DNA of 64,000 nt, taken from the NCBI RefSeq assembly GCF_028640845.1, contig NC_080540.1, positions 168,273,752 to 168,337,751 on the forward strand, read 5' to 3'. A program made the position numbers and the translations under genes. Numbering within the stretch: position 1 is the first letter of the stretch; each line of letters begins with the position of its first letter. The DNA comes from Ahaetulla prasina. Its lineage: Eukaryota; Chordata; Lepidosauria; Squamata; Colubridae. This document shows positions 10,384 through 20,845 of this stretch, one piece after another. Under the pieces are notes generated by a model that was given only the letters and a program-made list of their open reading frames with translations, was not told where the DNA came from and ran no database searches.

Positions 10384-11095
10384 CAAATTCAAACATGACT
10401 TCAAATATCTTTATATAATGTTAGAGCTCTGTATTTTTCTGAGCAGATCTATCCACTGCTTCCTCTTTTTTTTTAAAAAAAAAATAATAATTCTGGAATG
10501 GTCATTACTAAATCAGGGCCGTGGAATGTAGCTCAAACAAAGGAGCACAGAGAGGTAGGGCTGACCTCAGTTCCCTGCCGTTGGAACACTTTGCAAAGCG
10601 TGCAAAAAACCATGCTGTGCACAAGTACAATCCTAACTAGCCTGTTAGACAAGAAACTTCTAATAAAGTCCACACATTTTATCTTCTTGTGAGCAATCCT
10701 GCATTCCTGCTTTATCTCCAAAAGAAAAGGAGTGGCATAGTCTGGAACCAACCAATGTAGCTCCTCTCCTGTTTTTTTCCCCCAGCACCTGCACAGGACT
10801 CAAAATACACAATTTTATTACTTTCTGAGATACATTAGTTCTTTTTGTACCGCGATTTCAATAATGCCAGCCAGAGAAAAGAGATTCTGAGCCACCCCTT
10901 TTGCTTAGTCAACAGACAACAGCTCCAAATCATGAAATGTGGCCCACAGCTATAAAAAAAGCTTGAGTTGAAGATTTAATTAGCCTGAAGGTGTCATGAG
11001 ATTTTGCAGTGCTTTAGCTGAAAGAGAAAAACCTTGCAGCTATCTGTTTGGAAATCAGGCCACTAGATCACTGTGACTCCTATGTCCTCCAGTAA
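10384..11095. other. No recognised feature
   Basis: About 0.7 kb without repeat or exon evidence. Confidence 0.5.
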
Positions 11096-11283
11096 CAGGT
11101 AGTCCTTGATTTATGACCACAATTGAGCCCAACATTTCTGTTGTTAAGCAAGACAGTTGGTAAGTGCACTTTGGCCCATTTTATGACCTTTCGTGCCATA
11201 GTTGTTAAGTGGATCACTGGAGTGACCAAAGGGGATTGCAGGACACTAAAAACATCATAAATATGAACCAGTTCTCTGGGTAG
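11096..11283 (-). mobile_element. T-family DNA element, one end only
   Basis: Starts with the family terminus CAGGTAGTCCTTGATTTATG and continues GAGCCCAACATTTCTGTTGT, CCATAGTTGTTAAGTGGATC, then stops after CATAAATATGAACCAGTTC. The other end is missing. Confidence 0.75.
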
Positions 11284-11312
11284 ACCAAAAACCTATTAAA
11301 ATGAGAGAAAGG

Positions 11313-12413
11313 CTCTCAGCAGCTTTTGATACCATCGACCATGGTATCCTGCTGCACCGGTTGGAGAGTTTGGGAGTGGGAGGCACCGTTTATCGGTGGT
11401 TCTCCTCCTATCTCTCTGACCGGTCGCAGACGGTGTTGACAGGAGGGCAGAGATCGACCGCGAGGCGCCTTACTTGTGGGGTGCCTCAGGGGTCAATTCT
11501 CTCGCCTCTCCTGTTCAACATCTATATGAAGCCGTTGAGTGAGGTCATCAGTTACCAGCTGTACGCTGATGATACTCAGCTGTACTTTTCCACCCCGGGC
11601 CACCCCAACGAAGCCGTCGAAGTGCTGTCCCGGTGCCTGGAAGCCGTATGGATCTGAATGGGGAGAAACAGACTCAGGCTCAATCCATCCAAGATGGAGT
11701 GGCTGTGGATGCCGGCACCCCGGTACAGTCAGCTGCAACCGCGGCTGACTGTTGGGGGTGAGTCATTGGCCCCCACAGAAAGGGTGCGCAACTTGGGCGT
11801 TCTCCTGGATGGCCGGCTGTTGTTTGAAGACCAGTTGGCGGCCATCTCCAGGAGAGCTTTTTATCAGGTTCACCTGGTTCTCCAGTTGCGCCCCTTCCTT
11901 GACCGGGATGCCTTATGCACGGTCACTCACGCTCTTGTCACTTCTCGTCTGGATTATTGCAATGCTCTCTACATGGGGCTACCCCTGAAGTGCACTCGGA
12001 GGCTTCAGTTAGTCCAGAATGCAGCTGCGCGGGTGATTGAGGGAGCCACATGTTGCTTCCGGGTAACACCGCTCCTGCGCAGTCTGCACTGGCTACCTGT
12101 GGTCTTTCGGGTGCGCTTCAAGGTGTTGGTTACCACCTTTAAAGCGCTCCATGGCTTAGGGCCCGGGTACTTACGGGACCGCCTGCTGTTACCTTATGCC
12201 TCCCACCGACCCGTACGCTCACACAGAGAAGGTCTTCTTAGGGTGCCGTCCGCCAAGCAATGTCGGCTGGCGGCCCCCAGGGGAAGGGCCTTCTCTGTTG
12301 GAGCACCTACCCTCTGGAACGAACTTCCCCCTGGTTTGCGTCAATTACCTGACCTTCGGACCTTTCGCCGTGAATTGAAAACGTACCTGTTTATCCAAGC
12401 GGGACTGGCTTAA
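11313..12413 (+). pseudogene. L2 ORF2 fragment (reverse transcriptase and C-terminus), broken by one stop
   Basis: Encodes the reverse transcriptase palm from [20 protein letters not shown] through [20 protein letters not shown] to the catalytic motif YADDTQLYF. The thumb and C-terminal region follow ([46 protein letters not shown]). Compared with the copies at 43745 and 52036, five codons (GFGVR) just before the YADD motif are deleted in frame. One tryptophan codon is a stop (AVWI then TGA at 11655-11657, where the other copies have VWMGRN). The frame is otherwise open to 12413. The protein normally nicks DNA and copies its own RNA; this copy lacks the endonuclease and cannot act. Confidence 0.93.
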
Positions 12414-12634
12414 TTTTTTAAATTTTTTAAATTTCGAATTTTAATAATTTTAACTGGGGTATTTTATTTATGGGTCAAATTTGACGGTTTTAATTTTCGG
12501 CCATTTATAGAATAGGTTATTTTAACTGTGGTTTTAATTTGTATATTGTACTGTTTTAATCTGGCTGTACACCGTCCTGAGTCCTTCGGGAGAAGGGCAG
12601 TATAAAAATCTAAAAAATAAATAAATAAATAAAG
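11313..12634 (+). mobile_element. L2 LINE copy A, 5'-truncated
   Basis: A CR1/L2-type non-LTR retrotransposon copy that starts inside the reverse transcriptase and runs to a 3' end with the hairpin word CCGTCCTGAGTCCTTCGGGA and an AAATAAAT tail. Truncation at the 5' end is what incomplete target-primed reverse transcription produces. See the separate ORF entry. Confidence 0.95.
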
Positions 12635-12837
12635 GGGGGGAAAAAAACTCCAATGGGATGTATAAATAAATAGCACAGGATAAAAAGATTTAAGACAAAA
12701 TCTATAGTAGCAACTTGATCTTCAGATTGCTAATGGAGTTGGATTAGGATATTCATTTCTTCCATCTGGGGTCCTGAGACCAGTATTTCTCAACCTCTAC
12801 AACTGTTTTCACGGGTATAGGTATGTAGGTCTTGGCA

Positions 12838-13020
12838 TATTCAGGTCTTTTCCCATGTAAGGTTGAGAATATCTTGGCGACGTTTTGATGAGGTCTCACT
12901 CATCATCTTCAGGCGGGTGCTTTTGGCTTTGTGCTTGTGCGAGCAAAGCTTTGCTCGCAAGCGATGCGCGGCCTGAAGATGAGGAGACCACAAACATCGC
13001 CAAGATATTCTCAATCTTAC
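12838..13020. repeat. Large imperfect inverted repeat with a 22-bp perfect palindrome at its centre
   Basis: Left arm 12846-12914 (TTGAGAATATCTTGGCGACG, CTCATCATCTTCAGGC) is the reverse complement, with some mismatches, of right arm 12970-13025 (GCCTGAAGATGAGGAGACC, CGCCAAGATATTCTCAATCT). Between them 12938-12959 is a perfect palindrome centred on AAAGCTTT. It may be the end of an unidentified retroelement or a foldback element. Confidence 0.75.
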
Positions 13021-13029
13021 ACGGGAAAA

Positions 13030-13104
13030 GGCTGTCATCCCCTGATTCCTCCCTTCCTCAGGCTACGCCTTCAGACCCAGCTGATAATAATAATAATAAT
13101 CATT

Positions 13105-13135
<31 letters not shown>

Positions 13136-13450
13136 AGTTTGGATTAACCCGTGCTTCAGAAGATTAGAGAGATGGCATCATCAAAGGGATCTATAAGGAG
13201 CTTTGGGATTGCTCGCACTCCACGGGGAGCAAAAGATTAGCTGAACCGTTTCAAAGAGAGCTGAAGTCTTACTCTGCGAGTTATTTGTTTGAACTTTGTC
13301 AAGCAGCTGCGATTTCTCTGCCAGGACTGATAAGAGCCGTGAATCCACTGGCTGAAGGCCAGCTCGGTTACTCCGAAGTGGGGAAGGAGATAGAACAGTC
13401 ACTTGAACACTGGCTTTCTGCTCTATCCATTCACTCACACTATCTTTCTA
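13030..13450 (+). repeat. LTR-like relic with (ATC)n microsatellite
   Basis: The part at 13035-13170 resembles 19560-19650 in the solo LTR at 19419-19923 (CCCCTGATTCCTCCCTTCC, CAGACCCAGCTGA, then NPxFRR at protein level). A (AAT)n(ATC)n run at 13084-13136 interrupts it and produces a false polyhistidine frame. The remainder to 13450 is not identified. Confidence 0.4.
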
Positions 13451-13605
13451 AATTATACCCTCTCCTTGTTTGGTGTCTTAGTAGGAAGATTTGCTTAGCT
13501 TTTCTCTGCTTAATTTTCCCCATCTCAAATGGACTTATTCTATCCCATTACATCACCTCACCTGCCTTAATGTTTATACTGCAAATATTTTCAGAATCCT
13601 ACACT

Positions 13606-13662
13606 CTCTCTCTCTCCCCCCCCAACTATTTTTTTGGGGGGGCCAGGCCAGGCCAGGCCAGA
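13606..13662. repeat. Low-complexity CT/C/T/G tract with (GGCCA)n
   Basis: (CT)n, C, T and G runs followed by four copies of GGCCA. Confidence 0.85.
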
Positions 13663-13898
13663 TAGTTGTGTCTCCTGATCTCAGACTTTGAGGGTTGAAA
13701 CATATATGTCAAATTAGGGGGAGGCTTTTTTTTTTTATTCCATACAGATTTTGCAATCAGAAATTGCTTGAATTAAAACAGATACTATTTCAGGGTGTAT
13801 TAATACATAACAGTGCAAAAAACAATTCTGATCTGTTATGATCAAACAAAACACACAATGGAAAGAGCTCAGATCATTTGCCCAGTTTGGGGTACAAG

Positions 13899-14031
13899 CG
13901 GTGGTGGGATTCAAGTAATTTAACAACTGGTTCTCTGCCGTAATGATTTCTTCCAACAAACTGCCAAACTGCTCAGAAAGTTAATAACTGGTTCTCCCGA
14001 AGTCGTGCAAACTAGCTGAATCCCACCACTG
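13899..14031. mobile_element. hAT-A MITE with exact 8-bp target duplication
   Basis: 133-bp element starting CGGTGGTGGGATTCAAG and ending GAATCCCACCACTG, flanked by an exact duplication GGTACAAG (13891-13898, 14032-14039). The interior repeats ACTGGTTCTC. It is a short deletion derivative without coding capacity. Confidence 0.95.
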
Positions 14032-14039
14032 GGTACAAG

Positions 14040-15349
14040 GTCTCTTGACTTGGGCCAAGGAGGCTCCCTTTGCTGCTCTGCCTCAGAGTTCTTAAATCTG
14101 ATGTGTTCTCCATTCTGCAGGCTGCTTTAAAGCAGGAGGAAAATAGAATTCTCATAATAAACCTGCAGCATCTTTAACCTGTGGACACAAATCAGAGCAA
14201 TGCCATGTCTTTCCTCCACCATTCTCTTCCCTAGAGAAAAGTCACATCCCAGGCTAATGTCTGGGGTGCAAAAAGATGACTTATACTGATCCCTTTGATT
14301 TATGGGTGGGTTGGAAGCTGGGATTTCTCACTCTCCCCTTCCAGGTTGAAGCCCTGACACATTCCAGAGATGGTGGAGAGCTTTAACATTTCACTAACAG
14401 CTATCTCCACCATCCTCTAAACTCCAGCTGGACTTGGAGAAGCTCAGCTTGATGAACAGTTGAGATAGCATCTCCAGCATTCCAAGGACTCCTGATTTAT
14501 CTCTGCTCTGTTTACAAAAAGCCTTAAAACTCTACTTTTCAATTGTGGTTTCCATAAGTGAGGTAGAAGGTTTTGTTTTTTTAAAAAAGATATCCCTTGC
14601 AGAAAAAGACCAGCTCAAGTACTGGAGGAATATTCTAAAAAGGACCTGCCAGTGTGATTAGCGTATTTTATTCCAATAAACTTATCTAGTGGGTAATACT
14701 TTTAATGGGCCATGAGCAAGAACACGAAGGCAGAGAATATAGCAGGGGAAAAAAAAAAAGACTTCCAGGCCATGTCTGTATTGCACTTAAATGCAAGTGA
14801 GGAAAGACTCATAGCATGGCCTTTTCCATAGATGATTGCCCTATGAGATAATTGCCCAAGAAAACTCTGTATGTTGGCAGAGGGCATTAGTAAAGCAAAA
14901 GGTGCATAGCTCAGACAGAGCCTTGCCAAACAGGGAACTGGGCATTCCCACCATCCAAAGCAGAAGCAACTCCATGCCTTGTTGCAGGGTGATTGTTGAC
15001 TTCCCGGTCTTCAAGCTCTTGGATTGCTTCCCATTCAGATCCTAGGTCTGATTCACCTCAACTTTTAGGCTCAGAGAAGAGCAAGCAGGAGTTCTCGCTG
15101 CTCAGTTCCAATTTCTATACCATCAACTAAATGAACCCCTTTCATTCTCTATTTGAAATGCTGTCCCTCGACCAAACTCACCACTGGTGGAACTCTTCCG
15201 TGCTTATAAATTATAAACATGTTTTATAATTATAAACGTATTTTATATTTAAAAAAAGATGTTGAGATTTTGGAAAGACAAAGATGATTGGGGGGGCCTG
15301 GAGGGTAAAACAATATTAAAAATGGTTGCAGTGAAGTAGTCTAGTAAAA
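14040..15349. other. No recognised feature
   Basis: 1.3 kb without repeat matches or a supported exon. Short frames have no recognisable domain. Confidence 0.45.
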
Positions 15350-15895
15350 AGAAGGATTAAGGGAGATATGAGGGCAGTGTTCCAATATCTAAGGGGATGC
15401 CACAAAGAAGAGAGGCTCAACCTATTTTCCAAAACACTAGAAGGCAATACAAGAAACTGGATGGAAACCAAGCAAGGAGAGAAGAAACTTAGAAATAAGA
15501 AAAAAAAATCCAGAAAGTGAGAACAAGTAACCAGTGGAATGGCTTGCCTACAGAAGTGGTAGGTGCTCAGTTTTGTTGTATACATGATGTACAATGACAA
15601 TAAAGGCTATATATTATACTCCAATACTGGAGGCTTTAAGGAAGAGTCTTGAGTTCCACTGGGATGGTATAGGGCAGGGGTGTCAAACTTGTGGCGTCAC
15701 ATGACATATGAGGACATTTTTGCCCCTTTGCTAAACTGGGCATGGGCATGGCCAGCCTGTGATGCATCTGGCCCATGGGCCATGAGTTCGACAGCCCTGG
15801 TATAGGGTCTCCTGCTTGAGCAGGGGGTTGAACAATATGACTTCCAGGCTCCCTTCCAACTCTGTTAATTCTGTTATTTCCCAAACTTACACCCT
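15350..15895 (+). mobile_element. CR1 LINE 3' end, split by hAT-F
   Basis: CR1 3' words in order: GGAAACCAAGCAAGGAGAGA, AACCAGTGGAATGGCTTGCC, GTGGTAGGTGCTC, CTGGAGGCTTTAAGGAAGAG, then after the hAT-F insertion GTCTCCTGCTTGAGCAGGGG and CCTTCCAACTCTGTTA. A short insert containing GATGTACAATGACAATAAAG lies at 15575-15622. Noncoding relic. Confidence 0.85.
15675..15799. mobile_element. hAT-F MITE with exact 8-bp target duplication
   Basis: Starts CAGGGGTGTCAAACTTGTGG, ends GAGTTCGACAGCCCTG; exact duplication GTATAGGG (15667-15674, 15800-15807). Inserted in a CR1 3' end. Interior has GGGCATGGGCATGGCC, as in the relative at 31711-31949. Confidence 0.95.
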
Positions 15896-16879
15896 CTCTG
15901 TGTTAAATGCGAGTTTTTCAGCCTGCGTTTTGCCTCCTTTTCTTTTGGCAAATCGGCAAATGTTATCACCCTTATTATGTGTTTAAAGAAAACTCAACTG
16001 GCTGACCTTGATAATTTTAATTGATGGTGGATTTGCAGTTGGGGGGGGAGGGAAGAATTGTAATCTCTTGCCAGTTCTTTTTGTTCTGACTTTGCTTGTG
16101 TTTAGAAGCTTGGTTGGTCAGGGCTTGTTGCAAACACAACAGCTGTGCTGACACACAACATGCTTTACCTGAGCTGTGTGAAGCTGACAATATTGTGGTT
16201 GAATTGACCTCCTGACATACTGCCAGATTCTATGAGGAAGCAGAACTTTGATGTCCTTAATGCTTTGCAAAGCAGGGGAAACTTCAGCCAATAGCCACAT
16301 ATTTTTCTTTTCTATCAAGTGAGGCTAGCAACCCACTCTTGGCCCAAGAATTTGGGAGTTCATTGTGGTGCTGATTATTCCCCAGGTGAAAGCTCTTTGA
16401 AATAGTTACTCATTGGTAGCACCCGCCTTTGATGGTATGGTAGCTTGAAGGGATAATCAGTTTTTATCTTCTTTCAATCTTTCGTTTTCTTCAAGCTTTT
16501 CTGCCTTTCTTCTTCCATACACCTTTGTCCCAGGCTGCCAAAATAAATAAATAAATCAGCCAGGAAATAAATCAGTCAAATACCTCTTCAGAAAAGGCAA
16601 TTAACCACCCAAACTTCCTTCTGAATAACTTCAGGGAAAGAATGAACTCTCTATGCTACAACAAAACCACATTAACCTGGAAGGTTGCCAGAAGCAGATG
16701 CTGATTTTGAAATAATCTATGAATCCTACAGCAGGATCTGAATCTTTCCCGTTCTTGTGCTCAGATTGCAGCCACTCATCAATCACACAAGTTTGACATG
16801 GTTGTCAAGTTCACTGAAGTTTCCTAACCCTAACCCAGCCACAGGAACACTGTTGTGCATATTGAGAGAAACACACCTG
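15896..16879. other. No recognised feature
   Basis: About 1 kb without supported features. Confidence 0.45.
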
Positions 16880-17390
16880 AAAATCTGCCAATAAAGGAGA
16901 ATGTTTGTAGCTCGGGGTTGAAACGATGGGTCCTCGAGGCCCTCTGAGCTTGGTTGCAGATCAGTGGTGGGTTTCAAATTTTTTTACTACCGGTTCTGTG
17001 GGTGTGGCTTGGTGGGCATGGCTTGGTGGGTGTGGCTTGGTGGGCATTGCAGGGGAAAGATACTGTAAAATCTCCATCCCCACTCCAAGGGAAAATTACT
17101 GCAAAATCTCCATTCCCTCCCAACTCCAGGGGAAGGTTACTGCAAAATCCGCATTTCCTCCCGATCAGCTAGGACTTGGGAAGCAGAGAATAGATGGGGG
17201 CAGGGCCAGTCAGAATTTTTACTACCGGTTCTCCGAACTACTCAAAATTTCTGCTACCGGTTCTCCAGAACTGGTCAGAACCTGCTGAAACCCACCTCTG
17301 TTGCAGACGTTTCATTACCCAAACTAGGTAACATCATCAGCACTAGCGTGAAACGTCTTGCAAGAAAAAAACCAAGCTCAGAGTGCACCA
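16880..17390 (+). repeat. Unclassified interspersed repeat, split by hAT-A
   Basis: Left part ends GAGCTTGGTTGCAG and the right part resumes ACGTTTCATTACCCAAACTAGG, TAACATCATCAGCACTAGCG. The same sequence occurs at 51335-52035 (CTGAGCTTGCTTGTTTT, CTTGCAGACGTTTCATTACT). Possibly the 3' region of a retroelement; class not established. Confidence 0.6.
16962..17300 (+). mobile_element. hAT-A nonautonomous element
   Basis: CAGTGGTGGGTTTCAAA at the left and GAAACCCACCTCTG at the right, with TTGCAGAT/TTGCAGAC flanks (16954-16961, 17301-17308; 7 of 8). Family interior: ACTACCGGTTCTGTGGGTGT, GGCTTGGTGGG repeats, two CTGCAAAATCTCCATTCC modules, ACTACCGGTTCTCCGAACTA and GGTTCTCCAGAACTGGTCAG. No transposase. 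Confidence 0.93.
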
Positions 17391-17568
17391 AGGGCCCTCT
17401 CATGTGAAAATGTGTAGCGTAATATCTTTGTGGCGAGACATTTTTGGTATGAAATTCACGGACCTGATTGTGAATTGAAACAATTGGGAAAATGGAAAAT
17501 GTGAATAGATAAAAGTTATTCATTTCTATATCTGCACCCATGGGGAGACAATATTTGTGTGATACGCT

Positions 17569-18069
17569 TGTAGGACGTTAGCACCCACCCCTCTCCTAGA
17601 AAAATGAAAGATTTTAGGAAATATTAAAAGGGCAGAATATTTTCCCAAAAAGGGAGGCAGAAACTCAGCCCCCCCCCACCTTTGTTAATGAGCCATTAAG
17701 GCCTGAGCCAGTCCATTCTACATAACAAAGGTAGTATTAGCCCTCTACCCATCTCATCACATGGCATCTGGGAAGATGACATCATCCTCCAGTAAGGTTC
17801 AACCAAGCCTGGAACTCAAAAGACAGCCTACAGAGTTGCCCCTGCATGGCCCAATGGGAGTCTGACAACCAATCAGAATACAAGCTCAAATTCAAAGCCC
17901 AACAGAGGGCATAAAACCAAGGCACTCTCAGCATCTCTGCCCTTTTCTGCACAGGAACTCAAGCCACGTGATCCTGTTCATCAATAAACCTTCTTTCCAC
18001 GCAACTTCCATGAATCCAGTGTCTTTTTTCCCACTTGGAACTGGACCCAGGAGGATATTTCTTCCAACG
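17569..18069 (+). mobile_element. Solo LTR of an endogenous retrovirus-like element
   Basis: Starts TGTAGGACGTTAGCACCC and ends CTTCTTCCAAC. A CCAAT box (ACCAATCA, 17868-17875), a TATA-like box (ATAAAACC, 17911-17918) and a polyadenylation signal (AATAAA, 17983-17988) are in the order and spacing of U3-R-U5. The related LTR at 31166-31699 confirms the boundaries. Flanking CGCT/TGCT may be a 4-bp duplication with one transition. No coding region remains, as expected after LTR-LTR recombination. Confidence 0.8.
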
Positions 18070-18139
18070 TGCTCATCTACACTTTTGACTTTATCTTCCT
18101 TTTTGTTTTGCCTTAGTATAATTAAGCAGATCAAAGCCC

Positions 18140-18235
18140 AAAAGAGAGCAAAACAGTGTGGTGACCTTGGACCAGTCACTTCTGAAAAACTTGCCAAGAA
18201 AACTGCAGCGGCAGGCAGCCACTGGGAAAAAGCAG
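18140..18235 (+). mobile_element. Sauria-type SINE fragment
   Basis: Words GTGACCTTGGACCAGTCACT and CTTGCCAAGAAAACTGCAG mark the SINE body; the head and tail are absent. Confidence 0.6.
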
Positions 18236-18939
18236 GACTGCCTTGTAATTGTCCATACATAATGTGTACATGGGTTATTAAGCTAATACATAGGGTGGGT
18301 TTGCACAATACAAATAGGTTAACATGTAGGTGGTAAATTTCTGGTTCAGAGTGTTGTAGGTATGAGTTTTCTGACTTTCCCTCCCTTTGAAATGTCACTT
18401 GCTTCTTGCTTCTTTAGTAACTGACCCGAAAGGGGGGAAAAAATACCCTGGTTGGCCAAATAGCTGCTCCCTATTGTTTCTGCTTAGCTGGCAGGCCTCA
18501 AGCAAAACACAGATTTGCAGAGAAACTGAGGACACAAAGATCGTTAGATTTATTTTATATTAGTGCTTTTTGTTTTTCAGGTTTTAGATGCCTTCATTCC
18601 TCTTTTAAGTTTCATAGTTTTAATTCACACACAGACAGATATCCCTTCACATCCTTTATATTGCTTGGGGCATTTATTGATAGTGAGACCATGCAAAAAG
18701 ACAGTTAAATAAACAAGTAAAAAACAAGCCCAATGCCAGTGATCTTCTGGGCTAGGAATTTAGTCCAATTCCCTTGGAGGACAGCAGTTGGGAGAGAAGA
18801 ATCCTGTATATTTTCCATTTTTGCTGCTTCACAAGCTGCTTTCAGTAGTTGTTTAAAAAAAAACTGCCACTCAGTATCCCTGTTACTTGTCTTTCTTTCC
18901 TCCCAACAACTGCTAAATCTCCCAGCATTCACCATAGGT
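18236..18939. other. No recognised feature
   Basis: About 0.7 kb without a supported feature. Confidence 0.5.
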
Positions 18940-20164
18940 CAGTTTCTCTGTATGTGCCAAAAGCGCGCGCGTGATAACTTATGTGCAAGCCGGCACCGAT
19001 AATGCAATGAGCACCCCTGTGCATACGCACATGACCTCCCCATGCCCCCCCATGCATGCGCACATGACCCACCACACCTACTCGGCCTCCTGCACCATGG
19101 AGGCTTTCCTCAAAGGGAGGGTGAAAACGGTCTCCAGAAACCCTCCGGAGGCTGGAAACGGCCCCATTTCTGGCCTTCCAGAACTTCTGGGAGGCCCGTT
19201 TTTCACCCTCCCCAGGCTCTGGAGGCTTCTCTCGAGCCTCTGGGAGGGCGAAAACAACCTCCCCCAGTCTCTGGAGGCCTTCTGGAGGCCAGAAATGGGC
19301 CCTATTTACAGATTTCCGGGAGACCCGTTTTTCACTTTCCCCAGGCTCCACGTGAGCTCTGCAGTTACCTGGCATCCAAAACAGGCCGTGTGGAGCCTCC
19401 TGGGTCCAAAAAACAGGCTGTTGTGTCTGCGCCCCCCGAGCCAGCCCTACTGACTTGGAAAGTGAGAGGAAAGGGCCGTCAGGACTTACCTCAGGAGTAC
19501 CGGCTCTCCTGGCTCAGCTCCAGGAGCCAGAAGCAGGCCAGGTGGAAGAAATAATGAGGCCTCCATCCCCTGACTCTTCCCCCCCCCAGGCCATGCCTGC
19601 AGACCCAGCTGACAGCAATCAGGCTTGGTTGAATCCTAGGTTTCGTAGGAAGGAGAGGAGGGAACAACAGAAGCAAGGGTGGGGCAGGCCTAGGAAGTGC
19701 TGAGTCATGGAGCCACACCCCACAGGATATAAAAGGCAGCAAGAGCTGGTGTGTCTCTTTGTAACAGGCAAATCCACTGATTGACTAGAGCTGAAGTTTG
19801 TGACTCACCAGCGTCGTGGAAGATAACGAGGGCTCTTGGCAGACGTTGGCTCTTTTGCCGCCAGAGCTGATAATGACGGCTAATTAAGCCACCATTCGGA
19901 CGGAGGCGGAGGAGGACAGAACACAGGTCCTGGGGGGCATGTGACACCCCGCGCTCCGTCCCACGCATGTGCATGTGATCCCTTCCCACCCATGCATGTG
20001 TGCGCATCTCCCGCATGCCCCCTGTGCATCCCAAGAGTCAGCTAGCCGGCAGGCGGCACGCATGCGCATGTGCAGTGGAGCTGAGCTGGGTGACAGCTCA
20101 TGTGCCCACAGAGAAAGCTCTGCATGCCAGCTATGGCACATGTGCCATAGGTTCGCCATCACGG
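18940..20164 (-). mobile_element. hAT-G element (reverse), interrupted by a solo LTR, exact 8-bp target duplication
   Basis: The right end, CATAGGTTCGCCATCACGG, is the reverse of the family start; the left part has TATGTGCCAAAAGCGCGCGC. The flanking duplication CCATAGGT is exact (18932-18939, 20165-20172). The solo LTR at 19419-19923 lies inside, and 19085-19418 holds GGAGGC/CTGGAGGCC-rich sequence of unknown origin (several degenerate copies of TTTTTCACCCTCCCCAGGCT). Confidence 0.85.
19419..19923 (+). mobile_element. Solo LTR with TATA box and small ORF
   Basis: Begins TGTTGTGTCTGCGCCCC and ends GAGGACAGAACA, flanked by CAGGC and CAGGT (4 of 5). An AP-1-like TGAGTCA lies at 19701-19707 and a TATA box TATAAAAG at 19728-19735. 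An open frame 19455-19703 ends about 25 bp before the TATA box; its Arg/Lys-rich C-terminus (NPRFRRKERREQQKQG) resembles that of the frame in the LTR at 51370-51985. Whether it is ever translated is unknown. Confidence 0.75.
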
Positions 20165-20212
20165 CCATAGGTTAACTTCCCCTAATATAATGTAAGAATG
20201 CTGCTGTGAGCA

Positions 20213-20466
20213 TTTGTGAGCCATGGCGACGCAGTGGTTAGAATGCAGCATTGCAGGCTAATTCTGCTGACTGCCAATTGCCAGCAGTTCAACAGTTTGA
20301 GTCTCACCGGTTCAAGGTTGACTCAGCCTCCTATCCTTCCAAGATGGGTGAAATGAGGACCCAGATTGTTGGGGGCAATAGGCTGACTCCATAAATCACT
20401 TAGAGAGGGCTGTAAAGCACTGTGAAGCGGTATATACCGGTAAGCCTAATTGCTATTACTATTGCT
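20213..20466 (+). mobile_element. MIR-like tRNA SINE
   Basis: Head GAGCCATGGCGACGCAGTGG with A box TGGTTAGAATGC and B-box-like GTTTGAGTCTC. The body holds AAATGAGGACCCAGATTGTT, GGCAATAGGCTGACTCC and GAGAGGGCTGTAAAGCACTG. The end GCGGTATATACC plus (GCTATT)n resembles the L2 3' end GGCGGTATAAAAATC. Confidence 0.9.
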
Positions 20467-20747
20467 ATTTTCACCTCGCATATCTGATAAAATGGAGGAA
20501 CACCAGAGCTGTCTTTTGCTGGTGTAGCCAAGTGTTTCATGTTGTCTTGGAATCTCTCTGAAGTTTCAAAAGTGGTTTGAAGTCAAGAGGGATTTGGGAG
20601 AAATCTGCAAAGTGGTTAATATAAAATGAGTTGTATGGCCCTTGGATAGCAGTTGAAGGAGGAGCAAGGTCTGGCTTTACTTGAAGCCTGTTGTGGTTCC
20701 TGTTTTTCACCTACTAGTTTTGGTTATGGTTTTTTAGTAGTTTAGAG

Positions 20748-20837
20748 CAGGGGTCTAAACTACTCAGCTTTGCTGGCTGAGGGACTCTGGGAGTTGAAGT
20801 CCACAAGTCTTAAAGGGACCAAGGTTGGAGACCCCTG
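20748..20837. mobile_element. hAT-C MITE, internally deleted
   Basis: 90 bp starting CAGGGGTCTAAAC and ending GGTTGGAGACCCCTG; exact duplication GTTTAGAG (20740-20747, 20838-20845). The left arm is shortened relative to 26839-26973. Confidence 0.93.
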
Positions 20838-20845
20838 GTTTAGAG

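Noticed and set aside
13084..13196. Polyasparagine/polyhistidine peptide
   Set aside because: Produced by (AAT)n(ATC)n microsatellite inside a decayed LTR-like sequence.
17928..18398. 156-codon minus-strand frame and its overlapping plus-strand frame
   Set aside because: They run across the LTR end and its flank; translation across the boundary shows they are shadows of noncoding LTR sequence.
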